64,000 bases of DNA. Origin: Undaria pinnatifida (taxonomy: Eukaryota > Sar > Phaeophyceae > Laminariales > Alariaceae). The position numbers were made by a program, and so were the translations under genes. The notes under the pieces are model-generated. The model saw nothing but the letters and a program-made list of their open reading frames with translations. It had not been told where the DNA came from and did not search any database. The stretch covers positions 13,055,507-13,119,506 of the forward strand of contig JABAKD010000016.1 in assembly GCA_012845835.1 (NCBI GenBank), given 5' to 3'. Of this stretch, positions 12,701-20,984 are shown one piece after another (within the stretch, counting starts at the first letter, position 1; every line of letters starts with the position of its first letter).

Positions 12701-15700
12701 CAGCAGCACTTGACAAATTATTGCGAAATGGACTTCCTCAGACAGCATCGGTTGCGCCGCCAGCAAAGAACCTACGGCCACCACACCACGCACGCGCGGT
12801 AGGGGGTGCAAGCATACGCTTTCGCGCGAGAAAAGCACTCTTATCAACGCGGCGGGGCTGGCGACGCACGAAAGCTTTTTCTCTGGCGGCTGGCGACGCA
12901 CGAAAGCTTTTTCTCTGGGGGCTGGCGACGTACAGAGCACGAAACAGAAACGCACATTACAAATAAAAAGTCAGCCGAAAAAAGAAAACAAAACGAAAAA
13001 AAAATAGAAAAAAAACAAGAAAACAGAAAACAAAACGAAAAAAAAACAGAAGAAAAAGTGGAACGATCGCCAACGCACCTCAACGTATTTTCCGTGGATG
13101 CGCACGACAGGAACCTTTGCGCCCTCCCCGAAGGGTCCACGCTGCCCCCATGAAATGGCAGGTTCAGCCTGCTCCGCACACCCGCCAACACCTCCCCCTG
13201 CAGCGGCCACTTGACCCCATCCCCGACCTGCGTTGTCGCCGAAAGTGAGCACGCCATAATTTCACGCATCTTACACATCACACATATCACGATATACTGT
13301 AGAACGATGGAACCTTGTGTTTGAAGCGTCGCACACATCGCACAGATCACGATCCAGATCATTTCAGATCCTGGATCTACCGTTGTGAGATATTGTGCAA
13401 CGGCCGTACCGTGCAGACCCCACCCGGCAAACACGCGCGAAAGAGCCGTGTCGCACAGATCCCATCCGGGTCGCACAGATCCCATCCCGGAAACATTATT
13501 TAGATCCAAAAGATTATGTAAATCAGGACTAAACCCGCCCGATGATTGAATGGGGATCTGGCATGTCCGATCAATAAAGCATTAGCATCAGAGTGTGTCA
13601 CAGGGCGTACTAGAACTCCTGGGGACAACGGTGGGGTGACTTGTGCATACCCCTCCCCCCCCCCTCCTGCTCCCGTGCGACGTTGGCACCTGGGGGGTGT
13701 TTTCCCCTAAGCCCTTTTACAACTGCACGTACGCTTTAAAGAACAAAAAAACTCTTTGGAATGAGAGTGGGGCCGTTTTCACAGGGGTGAACCCATGTTT
13801 TGGGGACACACTATGTGGATTCAGTGCGGAAAAATTTGTCGCAGTGGTAAAACGGGGTAAGGCGAGGGGTGCCCGCTATGGCGCCCCCCCCGGTTCAAGC
13901 CGAGGTGACGCGCTTCTGGGTACGAGCGATAACGACGATGTTCTCACATCAGCTCATCCTTCTGAAATATAGCCCGTGGTCACAACAAAGGATAAAAAGT
14001 CATCCCAACGGAACAAATATCAAGTACGAGATATTACGTGCACCGTATTACCGCAGCACCACCAATACGCAAACAAACCGCCATTACGGGCTGGGGTACC
14101 AGAGCGGGGGGCATGGCGACCAGTAAATCGATCTCGTCCAACAAAGGTCGTTCAACCAAAAGCTCCCGTTGTGGGGACAGCGATCCTCGCACAATCGCAG
14201 GCGCGACTATCTGATATCCGATTTTTCCAGCGGTAGGCGCCGCCGAGTCACGGCCAACCCCTACTAAATAGAAGCGGATGCAAGTTTTTAATTTGGACGG
14301 GGCAAAGAAAAAATGAGACCCCTTTGGAGATGGCTGAAGCCTCTACTGGCACGATGAAATGGTTGGTTTCGACTGCTGAGCGGAGCAATATCACACGTCG
14401 ATCAACGCACACAAGTTTCCGACAGTAAAACTTACCTTGTGGAGGAAAACGTTCCGGTTGGCGTCCAGCGGTGCTGCTTTTCGGAAGGGTGCGTTCTGCC
14501 AGATGTCGCGCAAGCGTGGAAAGAGGTACTGTTCCAGCTGTCGCCAAGTCACCTGCCATGATTACGAGATGCAAGGCACGCGAAGTGACCACAGGCAACG
14601 ACAAAACGGTGACGTGTGTGCGCATGATACTAGCATGATACGAGCATGATACTAGCATGATACTAGCATGATGACGCAAGATGCGCGCAACGGTAGAGGA
14701 GCATCACGTGTGTTGTGAGGTGTTAACTCACTTTTGGGAGATTTAAGAAGTGTCATTCTTAACCCCAAAACGGGTTTGGACAGAAACAAAACTGCTTCCG
14801 TACGAAAAATCCCATGACCTAGGGCATACAACGAGAATCAATAGGAAAAACAAAATGGTCTATCTCCGACGATTTTTGGTTGAGGAGCCCCGCCATTCAG
14901 AAATCACTTCATTTCATACCAGAAATACCTCCTTTATCGTAGCAGGCGCCACGATACGAATGATACGAATGATACGAGCGGCACGGTGATGAACTCTACA
15001 AAAACAAAGATAGATGTGCACTGGCTCTTTTTCTTTTCCATCTGAGGGTGGTTGCTTGATAAACTCTATCAAATACCTCACCCATGACCAATTTGTAAGT
15101 AAACTGAAAGTGCAACCCGATGAACAAAGTCATGATGCCGTTGCCTGAGTATTGAAAAAAAACCCCGATGTTGCAAGACAAAAATGACATTCCGGCCATT
15201 TTGGGTTAATTAAGGAGGGTTGATGAGGGCCAAGATAAGTCGTTCAGGAAAAAAAAAAAAATGCTACCAGGTGCCTTTGTCGCAGCATGCTATCGTACCG
15301 CGTCAGTCATGGACCCAAAGAGACGACAAAACGCTGACGTGTGTGCACATGAGTCTATTGCGCTACTGTAGCACCAACTGACCTTGCACAGAGGGCGAGT
15401 CGAATGTCAGCGCTGAGAGCTAAAGCGCGTGGCAGGGAGATCGCTTGCCGAACAGAGTATTGGTAGTCAGGCGGCAAGAGTTAAAGGGTGGGGGGGAACT
15501 CATTGTTGGGGTGTGTGATCATATCGTGCATGGTCGTAGTCCTTAGGGACATGGACCCTCGCATCCCCACAATGCCGGGATGGAGCACGTCACGCCTTCA
15601 CCAACCAGGCAGACATTGCTTGCACCGAGCACGAAGCGCCTGAGGTGTTCGGCGAGTCGCATGAGGGGTGCGCTGCATCCTTCCAAGAACCGCATGTGAC

Positions 15701-17580
15701 GGGGGACTGTCAAATCATCAAGTTTTCATGGCTACAAGAGGCTCATCAGGCAGTCGGGAGGGGCAGCAAAAGACACGCGAAAGCAAGGCGCGGCAACCTG
15801 TAACGCCGATTGATGGTAACGGGCTTTCGATCGACGACACATGACAAGCAACTCAAAACGAAACCGTTTGTACTTAGATGTAGTCTTCGTATTTGCGGAG
15901 CAACAGACAAGCCCTCCAATCTCGAAACCCGCAAAGGGCATCCCAATCACGTTCAAAATGGGTTTCCGCCTCTCTTCAGCGGGCAGCAATGTGTTGGAAA
16001 CTTGACAAAGTAACGGGGCGAAGAGCGCAGCAGTATATATCCTATCGACATTGTAAACCCTGATGTGTGAGTAAAGCACATACTGGAGTATTATACTAGG
16101 TATACATATGATATCGTATGACTTGTACGTGCGACTCACAAGGGTGGTGAATATCTGCTGCATCCAGCCGTAATCCGGGTTGCTTCCCACCCGGCAGTGC
16201 TCGCGGACAAACTGCTTGCACTCCTGAGGTGGCAGAAAACAAACGGCGATTGGTCGGTGTATGCACTCACGAACACTACCAGAAAATAGAGTAAAAAGTG
16301 CCGAGTGGGAAAACCAGCGCCAAGGAATGAATCTGGTACCTACACATATGATGTCTACTTCATGGGCAGCAAAACAAATACCCCTCGTCATCCCTGGCTT
16401 CTACCAGGTACCAGGTACGTACGAGTATACGACGTGCCCCGTCGGGATGTGGTTGGCTTGAAACCCCGGGGATATCGCAAGTTGAAAAGGGGGAGCACAG
16501 GCTCTTCTATGAGCTATAGTCCGGTCGCCCCGGTGGCGTATCAGGTTATCCTCGAGCCTGCTATAGGTCAGTTGCGCGAGTTCGAGCCCCCCCGAGTGCA
16601 TACTCGTATAAATTTCTTGGGGACTCTTTTGTGTGCACAAATTGACTTGCGGAAAGCGCGAGAGCGTGAGTTAGCAATGCTCGATGAAAAATCGACGAGC
16701 AGTGGGATTTCTGAACCCTATGCGCGATAAAAATTGAAGGCAAGAACCAGGGGGGGAAAAGGGACGACACCTGTGACCACGGCTTGTCCAGAAGCTGGAA
16801 AGTAGAAGTGTGCAAAATAAATAAATAAAAAAATGAGCTAAACCAGGGAAGTACGATATGAGCTTTATCATACCGTACACAATATCTGCACTACAACACA
16901 GTCCAATGCCACGGTTAAATGTGAAAAACATAGCTATTCTAAGCACTTTCCGTATATACAATCTACACACATTATCAGTCACATGCCCGTACGAGTAGTC
17001 TTTCATTCGGTACTTGCGCCACTCCCCTATGAATCTCCCGGAGGGGAACCTTGTACAACACAAAAAAAACTCTTGAAAACTAAATAATTCATATAGTACT
17101 ATACGTACTGCTGTGTGGTACGGTAGCGCGGTGCATAACAACTACACCTATTAATAGTAACTCGGAGTATAACATTAAAGGGTCACGCTCCTCCCTGTCA
17201 TACCAGGTACCAGCTTGCCACCTTGTATACATCGTACAAGTACAGGCAGTCGATCTTTATCTACAGCAGTAGCCTTGAACCTTCCGCCTCTCCCCGGACA
17301 CCCTTTTCGAAATAATACTCGGAATTAGTATACGTTTACGTTCATTTTCCCTGTAGATACGAAATAGAGTGGGACGAGGAGTAAGACAGCCTGTACCAGG
17401 CTGCTGCTGTAGCTGGCAGCAGCTACAGTGCCTTTGGTGCAAATCTGTGAGCACCGTACAACATAGACAGCAATGCAGCCCGTACCTCCTTAGTGTTGAA
17501 GCGCATGCCCGCAGGACAGGCCATGAAGATGCTGTTGTCGACGAGAGGGTGTGCGTCGTCGTCGTCCTTGTCAAAAAGGC
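621..17580 (-). CDS. GT90 (CAP10-like) glycosyltransferase gene, 10 exons found, 3' end outside window
   Basis: Joined exons (minus strand, 5'->3'): 17580-17486, 16223-16140, 14552-14436, 12060-11950, 10522-10459, 9606-9517, 8505-8327, 2830-2750, 1974-1920, 733-621. Every junction is in phase except c to d, where a small exon is missing. Seen motifs: KWWANGNIICNE, WGDHF, CEFFINKRDYPQLK, EPYGFIYD, PIVSFY, FADIPFPTSEDW and WADKQETAFFR. The RDYP, P-x-SF and W-x-x-K-x-x-x-AFFRG-type blocks are hallmarks of the GT90/CAP10 family (protein O-glucosyl/xylosyltransferases such as Rumi/POGLUT, fungal capsule proteins, and relatives in algae and large DNA viruses), which use nucleotide sugars, usually in the secretory pathway. 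The acceptor here is unknown. The 5' end (first Met, signal or membrane anchor) is not found, and the C-terminal part after AFFR lies beyond base 1. Introns range from about 0.9 to 5.5 kb. One intron uses a GC donor. Family assignment is strong; substrate is not inferable. Confidence 0.85.
1691..1716. repeat. Poly-G tract (26 G)
   Basis: Uninterrupted G run in a GT90 intron. Similar runs recur at about 18637-18720, 26449-26466, 26730-26747, 26876-26904, 37110-37127, 45595-45608 and 45721-45732. Length may be unreliable in assembly. Confidence 0.9.
1920..1974 (-). CDS. GT90 gene exon i (55-bp micro-exon)
   Basis: AG|A completes Arg, then FADIPFPTSEDWEAATGK. Acceptor GAGTACAG|A; the donor AAG|GTTTTC is weak but is the only one in phase. 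FADIPFPTSEDW aligns with the 'YLDI-x-(Y/F)P-x-W-x-FW' region of GT90 enzymes. Confidence 0.8.
2262..2640 (+). repeat. Degenerate ~20-bp minisatellite (GGCAACGGCCATCT-type)
   Basis: About 15 imperfect units built from CAACGGCCATC, GGCAACGATCA and related words fill this part of the intron between GT90 exons h and i. ORFs on both strands are by-products of the repeat. Confidence 0.8.
2750..2830 (-). CDS. GT90 gene exon h
   Basis: The split codon CG|C gives Arg, then DPDQDVPLKRHRYPVF and TPIVSFYCSE plus AG. Acceptor GCCTCCAG|C, donor GAG|GTATGG. PIVSFY corresponds to the GT90 'P-x-x-SF' strand. It is separated from exon g by a 5.5-kb intron holding the hAT-like element. Confidence 0.85.
3534..3665 (+). 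repeat. CAC/CAG then CTG trinucleotide repeats
   Basis: CACCAGCAC/CAGCAGCAC units followed by about 13 nearly uninterrupted CTG units (3626-3665), in the large GT90 intron. Poly-Ala and poly-Ser ORFs here are artefacts. Confidence 0.85.
4411..4740 (+). repeat. TTCAAC-rich degenerate repeat in GT90 intron
   Basis: Repeated TTCAACTTCAA/CAACGTCAG words. The same words follow each exon-g copy at about 7245-7300, 7490-7555 and 8250-8310, which links this stretch to the sequence amplified with exon g. Confidence 0.65.
5113..6744. mobile_element. hAT-like non-autonomous DNA element, GC-rich subterminal repeats
   Basis: Both ends carry the same 14-bp inverted terminus CAGGGCTTGCCATG (5113-5126; complement at 6731-6744), the form typical of hAT transposons (CAGGG..). 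The two ends are packed with GGCCCGGCCCATCA-type words in many copies (5140-5400, 6240-6720), resembling the clustered subterminal transposase-binding repeats of hAT elements. The flanking 8-mers (ccaatgac and tcagtaac) agree at 5 of 8 positions, all differences being transitions, so an aged target duplication is possible. No transposase ORF is present; the middle holds CTG/CAG repeats (5576-5625). It lies in the intron between GT90 exons g and h. Confidence 0.7.
6855..6965 (+). repeat. ~52-bp tandem duplication, also present beside the hAT-like element
   Basis: Two adjacent units of the form AGTGGACGGATA..GTCACGTCGCT..CGAGATCACACGA. A third, diverged copy lies at about 5060-5110, immediately left of the hAT-like element. 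Confidence 0.75.
6986..7025 (+). repeat. CAG microsatellite
   Basis: CAGCAGCAACAGCAG.. run in the same GT90 intron. Confidence 0.9.
7302..7422 (-). pseudogene. Decayed tandem copy of GT90 exon g (copy 3) with in-frame stop
   Basis: Reads ITDYELFNKGDYPEPKF, then a TAG at 7343-7345, then PVEPYGLVYDKD. Acceptor CTGTTTAG|G and donor CG|GTACGT are both intact, so it could still be spliced but would truncate the protein. Confidence 0.8.
7562..7592 (-). pseudogene. Fragment of GT90 exon g (copy 4)
   Basis: Only the 3' end survives (NGFIYDKDD plus the GTACGT donor), followed by the same downstream intron sequence as in the other copies. The 5' part has been lost. Confidence 0.7.
8065..8187 (-). pseudogene. 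Decayed tandem copy of GT90 exon g (copy 2)
   Basis: Reads ITDCEFVVNKRGYPQLRF and KPVGPYGLY; the exon-g equivalents are IADCEFFINKRDYPQLKF and KPVEPYGFIY. It keeps a clean acceptor (TGTTTTAG|C) but has lost the GTACGT donor and the catalytic-region Asp of RDYP (now RGYP). It lies in the intron 3' of exon g. Confidence 0.8.
8327..8505 (-). CDS. GT90 gene exon g, catalytic-region exon
   Basis: 179 bp and the largest resolved exon. It starts YWGDHFVSPLRDLLEQA, continues ERDIADCEFFINKRDYPQLK and ends EPYGFIYDKDD plus two bases. Acceptor GGTAG|TAC, donor CCG|GTACGT. The RDYP block matches the GT90 'N-x-RD(W/Y)P' region. Decayed duplicates lie at 8065-8187, 7302-7422, 7562-7592 and 8659-8712. Confidence 0.9.
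8659..8712 (-). pseudogene. Fragment of the 5' end of GT90 exon g (copy 5)
   Basis: The minus strand carries the acceptor region ATTGGTAG|TAC and a diverged GGDHFVSP segment, equivalent to bases 8475-8515. The neighbouring intron sequence is also duplicated (8529-8640 resembles 8880-9000), so this is a second, separate tandem duplication. Confidence 0.65.
9517..9606 (-). CDS. GT90 gene exon f
   Basis: 30 codons, ENIIKGIDKWWANGNIICNE then HQRPRELHSQ. Acceptor GTGAGCAG|GAA, donor CAG|GTGCGC, phase 0 at both ends. Confidence 0.85.
10384..10458. other. Intron sequence flanking GT90 exon e
   Basis: Short imperfect repeats of TACTGCTG/CAGTAG words (GTAGTGCAGTAGG..CTACTGCTGCAGTG). No coding signal apart from exon e. 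Confidence 0.4.
10459..10522 (-). CDS. GT90 gene exon e (followed by GC-AG intron)
   Basis: 64 bp; the first G completes the Ala codon from exon d, then LGVKEESLPDYYRKKEENYRK. Acceptor CGCAACAG|G. The donor is AAG|GCAAGT, a GC donor in otherwise ideal context. It ends in phase 0 and joins ENIIKGIDKWW of exon f. Confidence 0.75.
10803..11031 (+). repeat. Complex AAC/GAC/CAG trinucleotide array
   Basis: About 225 bp of AACAAC, GACAACGAC, AGCAGCAG and CACCACCAC units in the intron between GT90 exons d and e. Long ORFs in all frames are consequences of the repeat. Confidence 0.9.
11798..11908. repeat. 111-bp inverted-repeat element (30-bp arms)
   Basis: Arms 11798-11827 and 11879-11908 are complementary at 27 of 30 positions (CTATTACGG..TAGTAAATAGGACC) around a 51-bp AT-rich spacer, like a very small MITE or a stable hairpin. 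It lies within a GT90 intron, 42 bp from exon d. Confidence 0.75.
11950..12060 (-). CDS. GT90 gene exon d
   Basis: Reads YLFHHMRCGILVVIRNKK then FAPFANKDYTNDWDG. Acceptor TGCACCAG|G and donor AGC|GTGAGT. The pattern 'YLF..x..GI.V.I.N.KL..F.PF.N..(F/Y)TN.W' is, from memory of the family, conserved in algal and large-DNA-virus relatives, which supports this frame. It ends with two bases of an Ala codon completed by exon e. Confidence 0.8.
12061..14435 (-). other. GT90 intron interval expected to contain one unresolved small exon
   Basis: Exon c ends in phase 0 while exon d starts by completing a codon, so an exon of 3n+2 bases should lie here. A weak candidate frame reading GEGAKVPVVRIHGKY at about 13085-13150 lacks good splice sites. 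The rest is A-rich (12960-13060), short repeats and unremarkable sequence. Confidence 0.5.
12856..12938 (+). repeat. ~31-bp tandem repeat, about 3 units
   Basis: GGCTGGCGACGCACGAAAGC followed by TTTTTCTCTGG, repeated. It sits in the interval where a GT90 exon appears to be missing but is not coding in any consistent frame. Confidence 0.8.
14436..14552 (-). CDS. GT90 gene exon c
   Basis: 39 codons, VTWRQLEQYLFPRLRDIW to NVFLHK. Acceptor ATGGCAG|GTG, donor AAG|GTAAGT (perfect donor). It ends in phase 0, whereas the next recognised exon needs one base from its own start to finish a codon, so an intervening exon of length 3n+2 is implied. Confidence 0.75.
14622..14676 (+). repeat. 11-bp tandem repeat CATGATACTAG
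   Basis: Five near-identical units just 5' of GT90 exon c (intron side), with a related ATGATACGA run at about 14950-14985. Confidence 0.85.
16140..16223 (-). CDS. GT90 gene exon b
   Basis: 28 codons beginning ECKQFVREHC and ending MQQIFTTL. Acceptor CCACCTCAG|GAG and donor CTT|GTGAGT are near-consensus. It is phase 0 at both ends, joining exon a (..FNTKE) to exon c (VTWRQ..). Confidence 0.75.
17486..17580 (-). CDS. GT90 gene exon a (most upstream exon resolved)
   Basis: Reads GLFDKDDDD, then LVDNSIFMACPAGMRFNTKE. The acceptor is ..TTCGAG|GC with a modest pyrimidine tract, and the donor is GAG|GTACGG. It begins with two bases of a split codon and ends in phase 0, matching exon b. Further upstream exons must exist; a candidate open stretch at about 17640-17780 contains a stop and was not accepted. 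Confidence 0.65.
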
Positions 17581-18635
17581 CTCGAAGACAAACTTTATCA
17601 GCGACAGCCATGGTCAACAGTTCCGGCGATGTCTATTGTGCCTTGGCGAAAGCTTGCGCGTATCTTAGAGAACTACGGCTTGCGTCAGCAAGGCGAAACT
17701 CTACTGCTGTCTGCTTGTGCAGCAGCTTCATTCCGAGGAACAAAAGCTCAACCGCTCGAGAGGGTAGCTTCAAAGGGGGTTTCCACGACGAAAATAAATG
17801 TCATCACGAAAGGGGGCAGGGGAGATTACTATGCGGTCATGCGGTCATGCTCATACAGGTTCCCATCTGTCTGTCTGTCTGAAGCCCAGGAGGGTAGCCT
17901 CGAACGCGCATGCGCAAGGTGGGGCCGAGGGGAGACCGGTAGCAATGGCGGAGGGGCATGGAAGAATTCGATAGTTCGATGGACTAGTATATTGTCAGAG
18001 CAGCTACCCATTGCCCACTACGCGGACACACCACGACAAAATCAATATTTTTTTATAAAATCAATCAAATACGACCTGGTGTTAATACCAGGTATTATAG
18101 TTTACTACTGTTGTTGTATGCAGCGCCAACGAATGCCTTGGCGTGCTGTTCACATTGCACGGCCGAATTAAGTATGCAGGTTGGACGGCCGCGATTTCAA
18201 CAACACGAATTAGGAATTAGGAATGACGTGAGTTGCGAAAAGTTGCGAGACTGAGAGGAAAGAGTAGAGGAAAAGGAGTAACGGTTGATTTGGGGATGCA
18301 TGGCAGTTACGGCGGTAGCGTACGGTCTAGATCTATCTATAGTCTACATATGAAATATAAAACATTGAAAAAAGTCAGCTGCGTGTATAGTCTAGACTAC
18401 AAAGATTCTTTTTTTTTGAGAGAACAGGAATTTGGTCAGGTCAGGAGTTTTTTCGTCTCGGTCTCAGTATGGGATTCTCGGAACCGGAAGTTCTCGGTCA
18501 AATCGCTTCGTTCGAGCGCTGTCTCCGGGGGGAGGCTCCAACGCCCCTCGCCCTGCCTTATCCATTCTGCACCTCTGTGGGAGTAAGCGCAAAGGCTGCG
18601 GCAGCGCCATCCACCGTTGGCATCTCTAAGCGGCC

Positions 18636-18720
18636 GGGGGGAGGGGGAAGGGGGGGGGGGGGGGAGGGGACTGGGGGAGGGGGGAGGAGGAAAGGAAGGA
18701 CAGGGGGAAGGGGGAGCGTC
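18636..18720 (+). repeat. G-rich purine tract
   Basis: Almost pure G with A/T interruptions, with potential to form G-quadruplexes. It lies upstream of the GT90 exons found. Confidence 0.85.
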
Positions 18721-18917
18721 ACGCCCAAGAGACTGAAGTCTGGGTTTGGCCATCATCGTATTGAAAGTTGTGGGCCTTCTAATGGCCGTCACAAGATAGC
18801 ATTAGACCGCCCTGACTTCTACGCCATGTTATGTTCTCTCCCAGGTGCTATTGATGATGGACGTGATACCCTCTGCTAGCCCAATGCCATCCTTAGCCAG
18901 TTCCTAGGGTCTGCTAG

Positions 18918-19110
18918 TATGACATTTTCTTTCTTTTCTTTTTCTTTTTTCTTTTTTCTCTTCTTTTTTCCTTGCCTTGCTTCCTCTTCTTGTTATCTTG
19001 TCTTTTCTTGCTTTTCTTGTCTTTTTCTTCTCTTTTCTTGCCTTTTCGTTTTTTTTCGTTTCCTTCTCTTTTCTTTCCTTTCCTTTATCTTTTTTTTTTT
19101 CTTTGTTTCT
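18918..19110 (+). repeat. Polypyrimidine (TTTTCTT/CTTG) microsatellite
   Basis: About 190 bp of T-rich strand made of TTTTC, CTTGTC and TTTCC words. ORFs in it are artefacts. Confidence 0.9.
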
Positions 19111-19120
19111 TTTCTCCAAT

Positions 19121-19437
19121 TGACTTACGCCTGTCGTGCGTATGCGAAGTGATAGATACTACGTGTAATATATACGTGGTAGTCTTCCTTGGGTGGCAAT
19201 CGGAATAGTTGGTTTCTCCAGGCACGAGTAATGAGACGTATGCACCGGCATGGACCTGGCAAATCGTAGACTGACTCCCGATTTCACTTTTATATGTTTC
19301 TGGTGGAGGCATGAATTGCGTCAGCTGTGATATATGCGTGTACCACCTTGGGTTGCGTGTGTTTCTCCCTGGGGTATTCCTCAGCTCCAGAGTGACTGGA
19401 GCCTGTCCTGTGACCACGGATTTGATTATGCGAGTTA
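19121..19437 (-). other. Unassigned ORF-like stretch, minus strand
   Basis: An open minus-strand frame of about 105 codons includes VTGQAPVTLELRNTPGRN and VHAGAYVSLLVPGETNY and is not composed of simple repeats. Its upstream end (after a TTG repeat) is shared with 27085-27140 on the plus strand, suggesting a dispersed element end. No family recognised. Confidence 0.3.
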
Positions 19438-19469
19438 ATGTGAGAACAGCAACAACAACAACAACAACA

Positions 19470-19832
19470 ACTCCGAGTGGGGGATGCGTGGTTGGTCGGT
19501 GTTGGGAAGCGTGCTCCCCATGGGTTCCGGTGTCTTTGGTTGGTCTCTACCCATGACTCGCTGGATAGACTTATGCAATATTTCCTCTACATTGAACTTT
19601 AAAAGACAGACAAAGCAAGACAAGACAGAGTAGAGCAGGGTTGGGCAGGGTAGAGCAGGGTAGTGAGATGAGGGGCGTCCTGCTTGTCCCATCATCGTCA
19701 CCCACATTACCGCCCATTTACGATGGCCTTGACGTGAGTGTGACATCTAGTATCACGTGGTTTCACCTCAACCATGACATGATTTCACGCCGAATCTATA
19801 AACTATCCTTCTACGGAGGGCACTCCATTACA
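19470..19832 (+). mobile_element. R1 element, copy 1 (short form)
   Basis: Starts TCCGAGTGGGGGATGCGTGG directly after a CAA repeat and ends GGGCACTCCATTAC. Colinear with copies at 48.0 and 54.1 kb. It lacks the left inverted arm seen in the 54-kb copy. No convincing protein; a short minus-strand frame (TLPNTDQPRIP) is shared by all copies. Confidence 0.75.
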
Positions 19833-20239
19833 TTAGGCCACCCTGAATAGTCGTAGATAGATGCAGATCACCTGGCAATCAAAGGATGTCAACAAAACAT
19901 CCAGAATTAGAAAGGGGATCGAAGATGCGGATATTCGAAACAAACGAAAAGGAGGCTATAGATTCCCGAGGCCAGGGTAGCACACAGACACAAGCGCGCA
20001 CGCATCCGTGCTCGTCAAAAGTGGGACAACCCGAAAAATCAAGGCAAAGAAGAGGCACCTTGAAACTTACTGAAAAAAAAATCAAACCCGAAAGAGGAAA
20101 TCAAGAAGTTAATGCGCACAAAACAAATCTCATGAAGAAACTCAAGAAGCAACTCAAGAAACATGGTTAGGGCGAGGGACAACAAGACAAAAAAGTAAGC
20201 GCGACTCCAAGCGAAAATACCCTGGCTGCAGATATCCCT

Positions 20240-20840
20240 GTCGCGTGGCGTTAATATGCCGATTCGCAGATGTGCTCCGCGAAGATGTGCAGTAGACACG
20301 CCGTAGGTTGATCTGGGAACCGAGTGGTGTAGGGTCTGAAGAAAAATCCAATGAAACGCGGCTGGTGGTAGTACTAGGGTGTGCTGCAGCGCTCCGATCG
20401 CGAGACGGTGACGTCGTAGTGTTCGCGGAAGATGTGGTAGAAGCGCTGGGGACGGATGAGGGTCCAGTAAAACATGTTGAAGAGCTCCGAGCACGAACCA
20501 GTGAGGGCGGGGTGTTCGCGGACGATACGGTAGGAGCTCTGTGACGGAAGAAGACGAGGCTGTAGCAGCTCAATATGGTTGGTTGAAGCAGGTGTCGGAT
20601 CGTGTACGTGGCGGTGAAATGTGCGTCTCCTCAGCGTACATGTGCACGCAAGCGTTGACGCTGTAGTAGCCCTTGAAGATGGGCCTGTGGAGATGCCTGC
20701 GGTGCTCGCGGTGGTGGCGTTAGCTTTGTACGCGGCGAGGATGACGGCGTGGTTGCTGGAATAGGCGGTAGAGAAGGCCCGGAGTAGCCGACGACGTGAA
20801 CGCGGATAGACGCCGAGCGAGACAAGCGAGAAGTTGCAAA
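20240..20840 (-). pseudogene. Decayed coding sequence, unknown family
   Basis: Minus-strand segments with strong C-ending codon use and protein-like content follow one another but in shifting frames: LLRAFSTAYSSNHAVILAAY, HLHRPIFKGYYSVNACVHMY, then SYRIVREHPALTG, ELFNMFYWTLIRPQRFYH and IFREHYDVTVSRSER, ending at a TAG. The frame changes could be mutations or unrecognised introns. I do not recognise the protein. Confidence 0.4.
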
Positions 20841-20984
20841 AATGCTGTATTTTGAGGAGGTAATCTCGAGGCTTCGGTTGTATCTTGACGTCTGCAGCGT
20901 CTGCAGAGCGTGATGATGTCCAAAATTGGCATCATTTCCAAACGGTAGTTGCTAAAGTTTTGAATTTTGCGGTGGCATACTCTT

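Noticed and set aside
15732-16391. 219-codon minus-strand ORF
   Set aside because: Reads through GT90 exon b into intron on both sides; only 16140-16223 has coding character.
17640-17790. Possible upstream GT90 exon (ELLFLGMKLLHKQTAVEF)
   Set aside because: Protein-like but runs into a TAG without a clear in-phase donor; kept out of the gene model.
18469-18879. Plus-strand ORF MGFSEPEVLGQIASFERC..
   Set aside because: Most of its length is poly-G translation; no splice or start context to support it.
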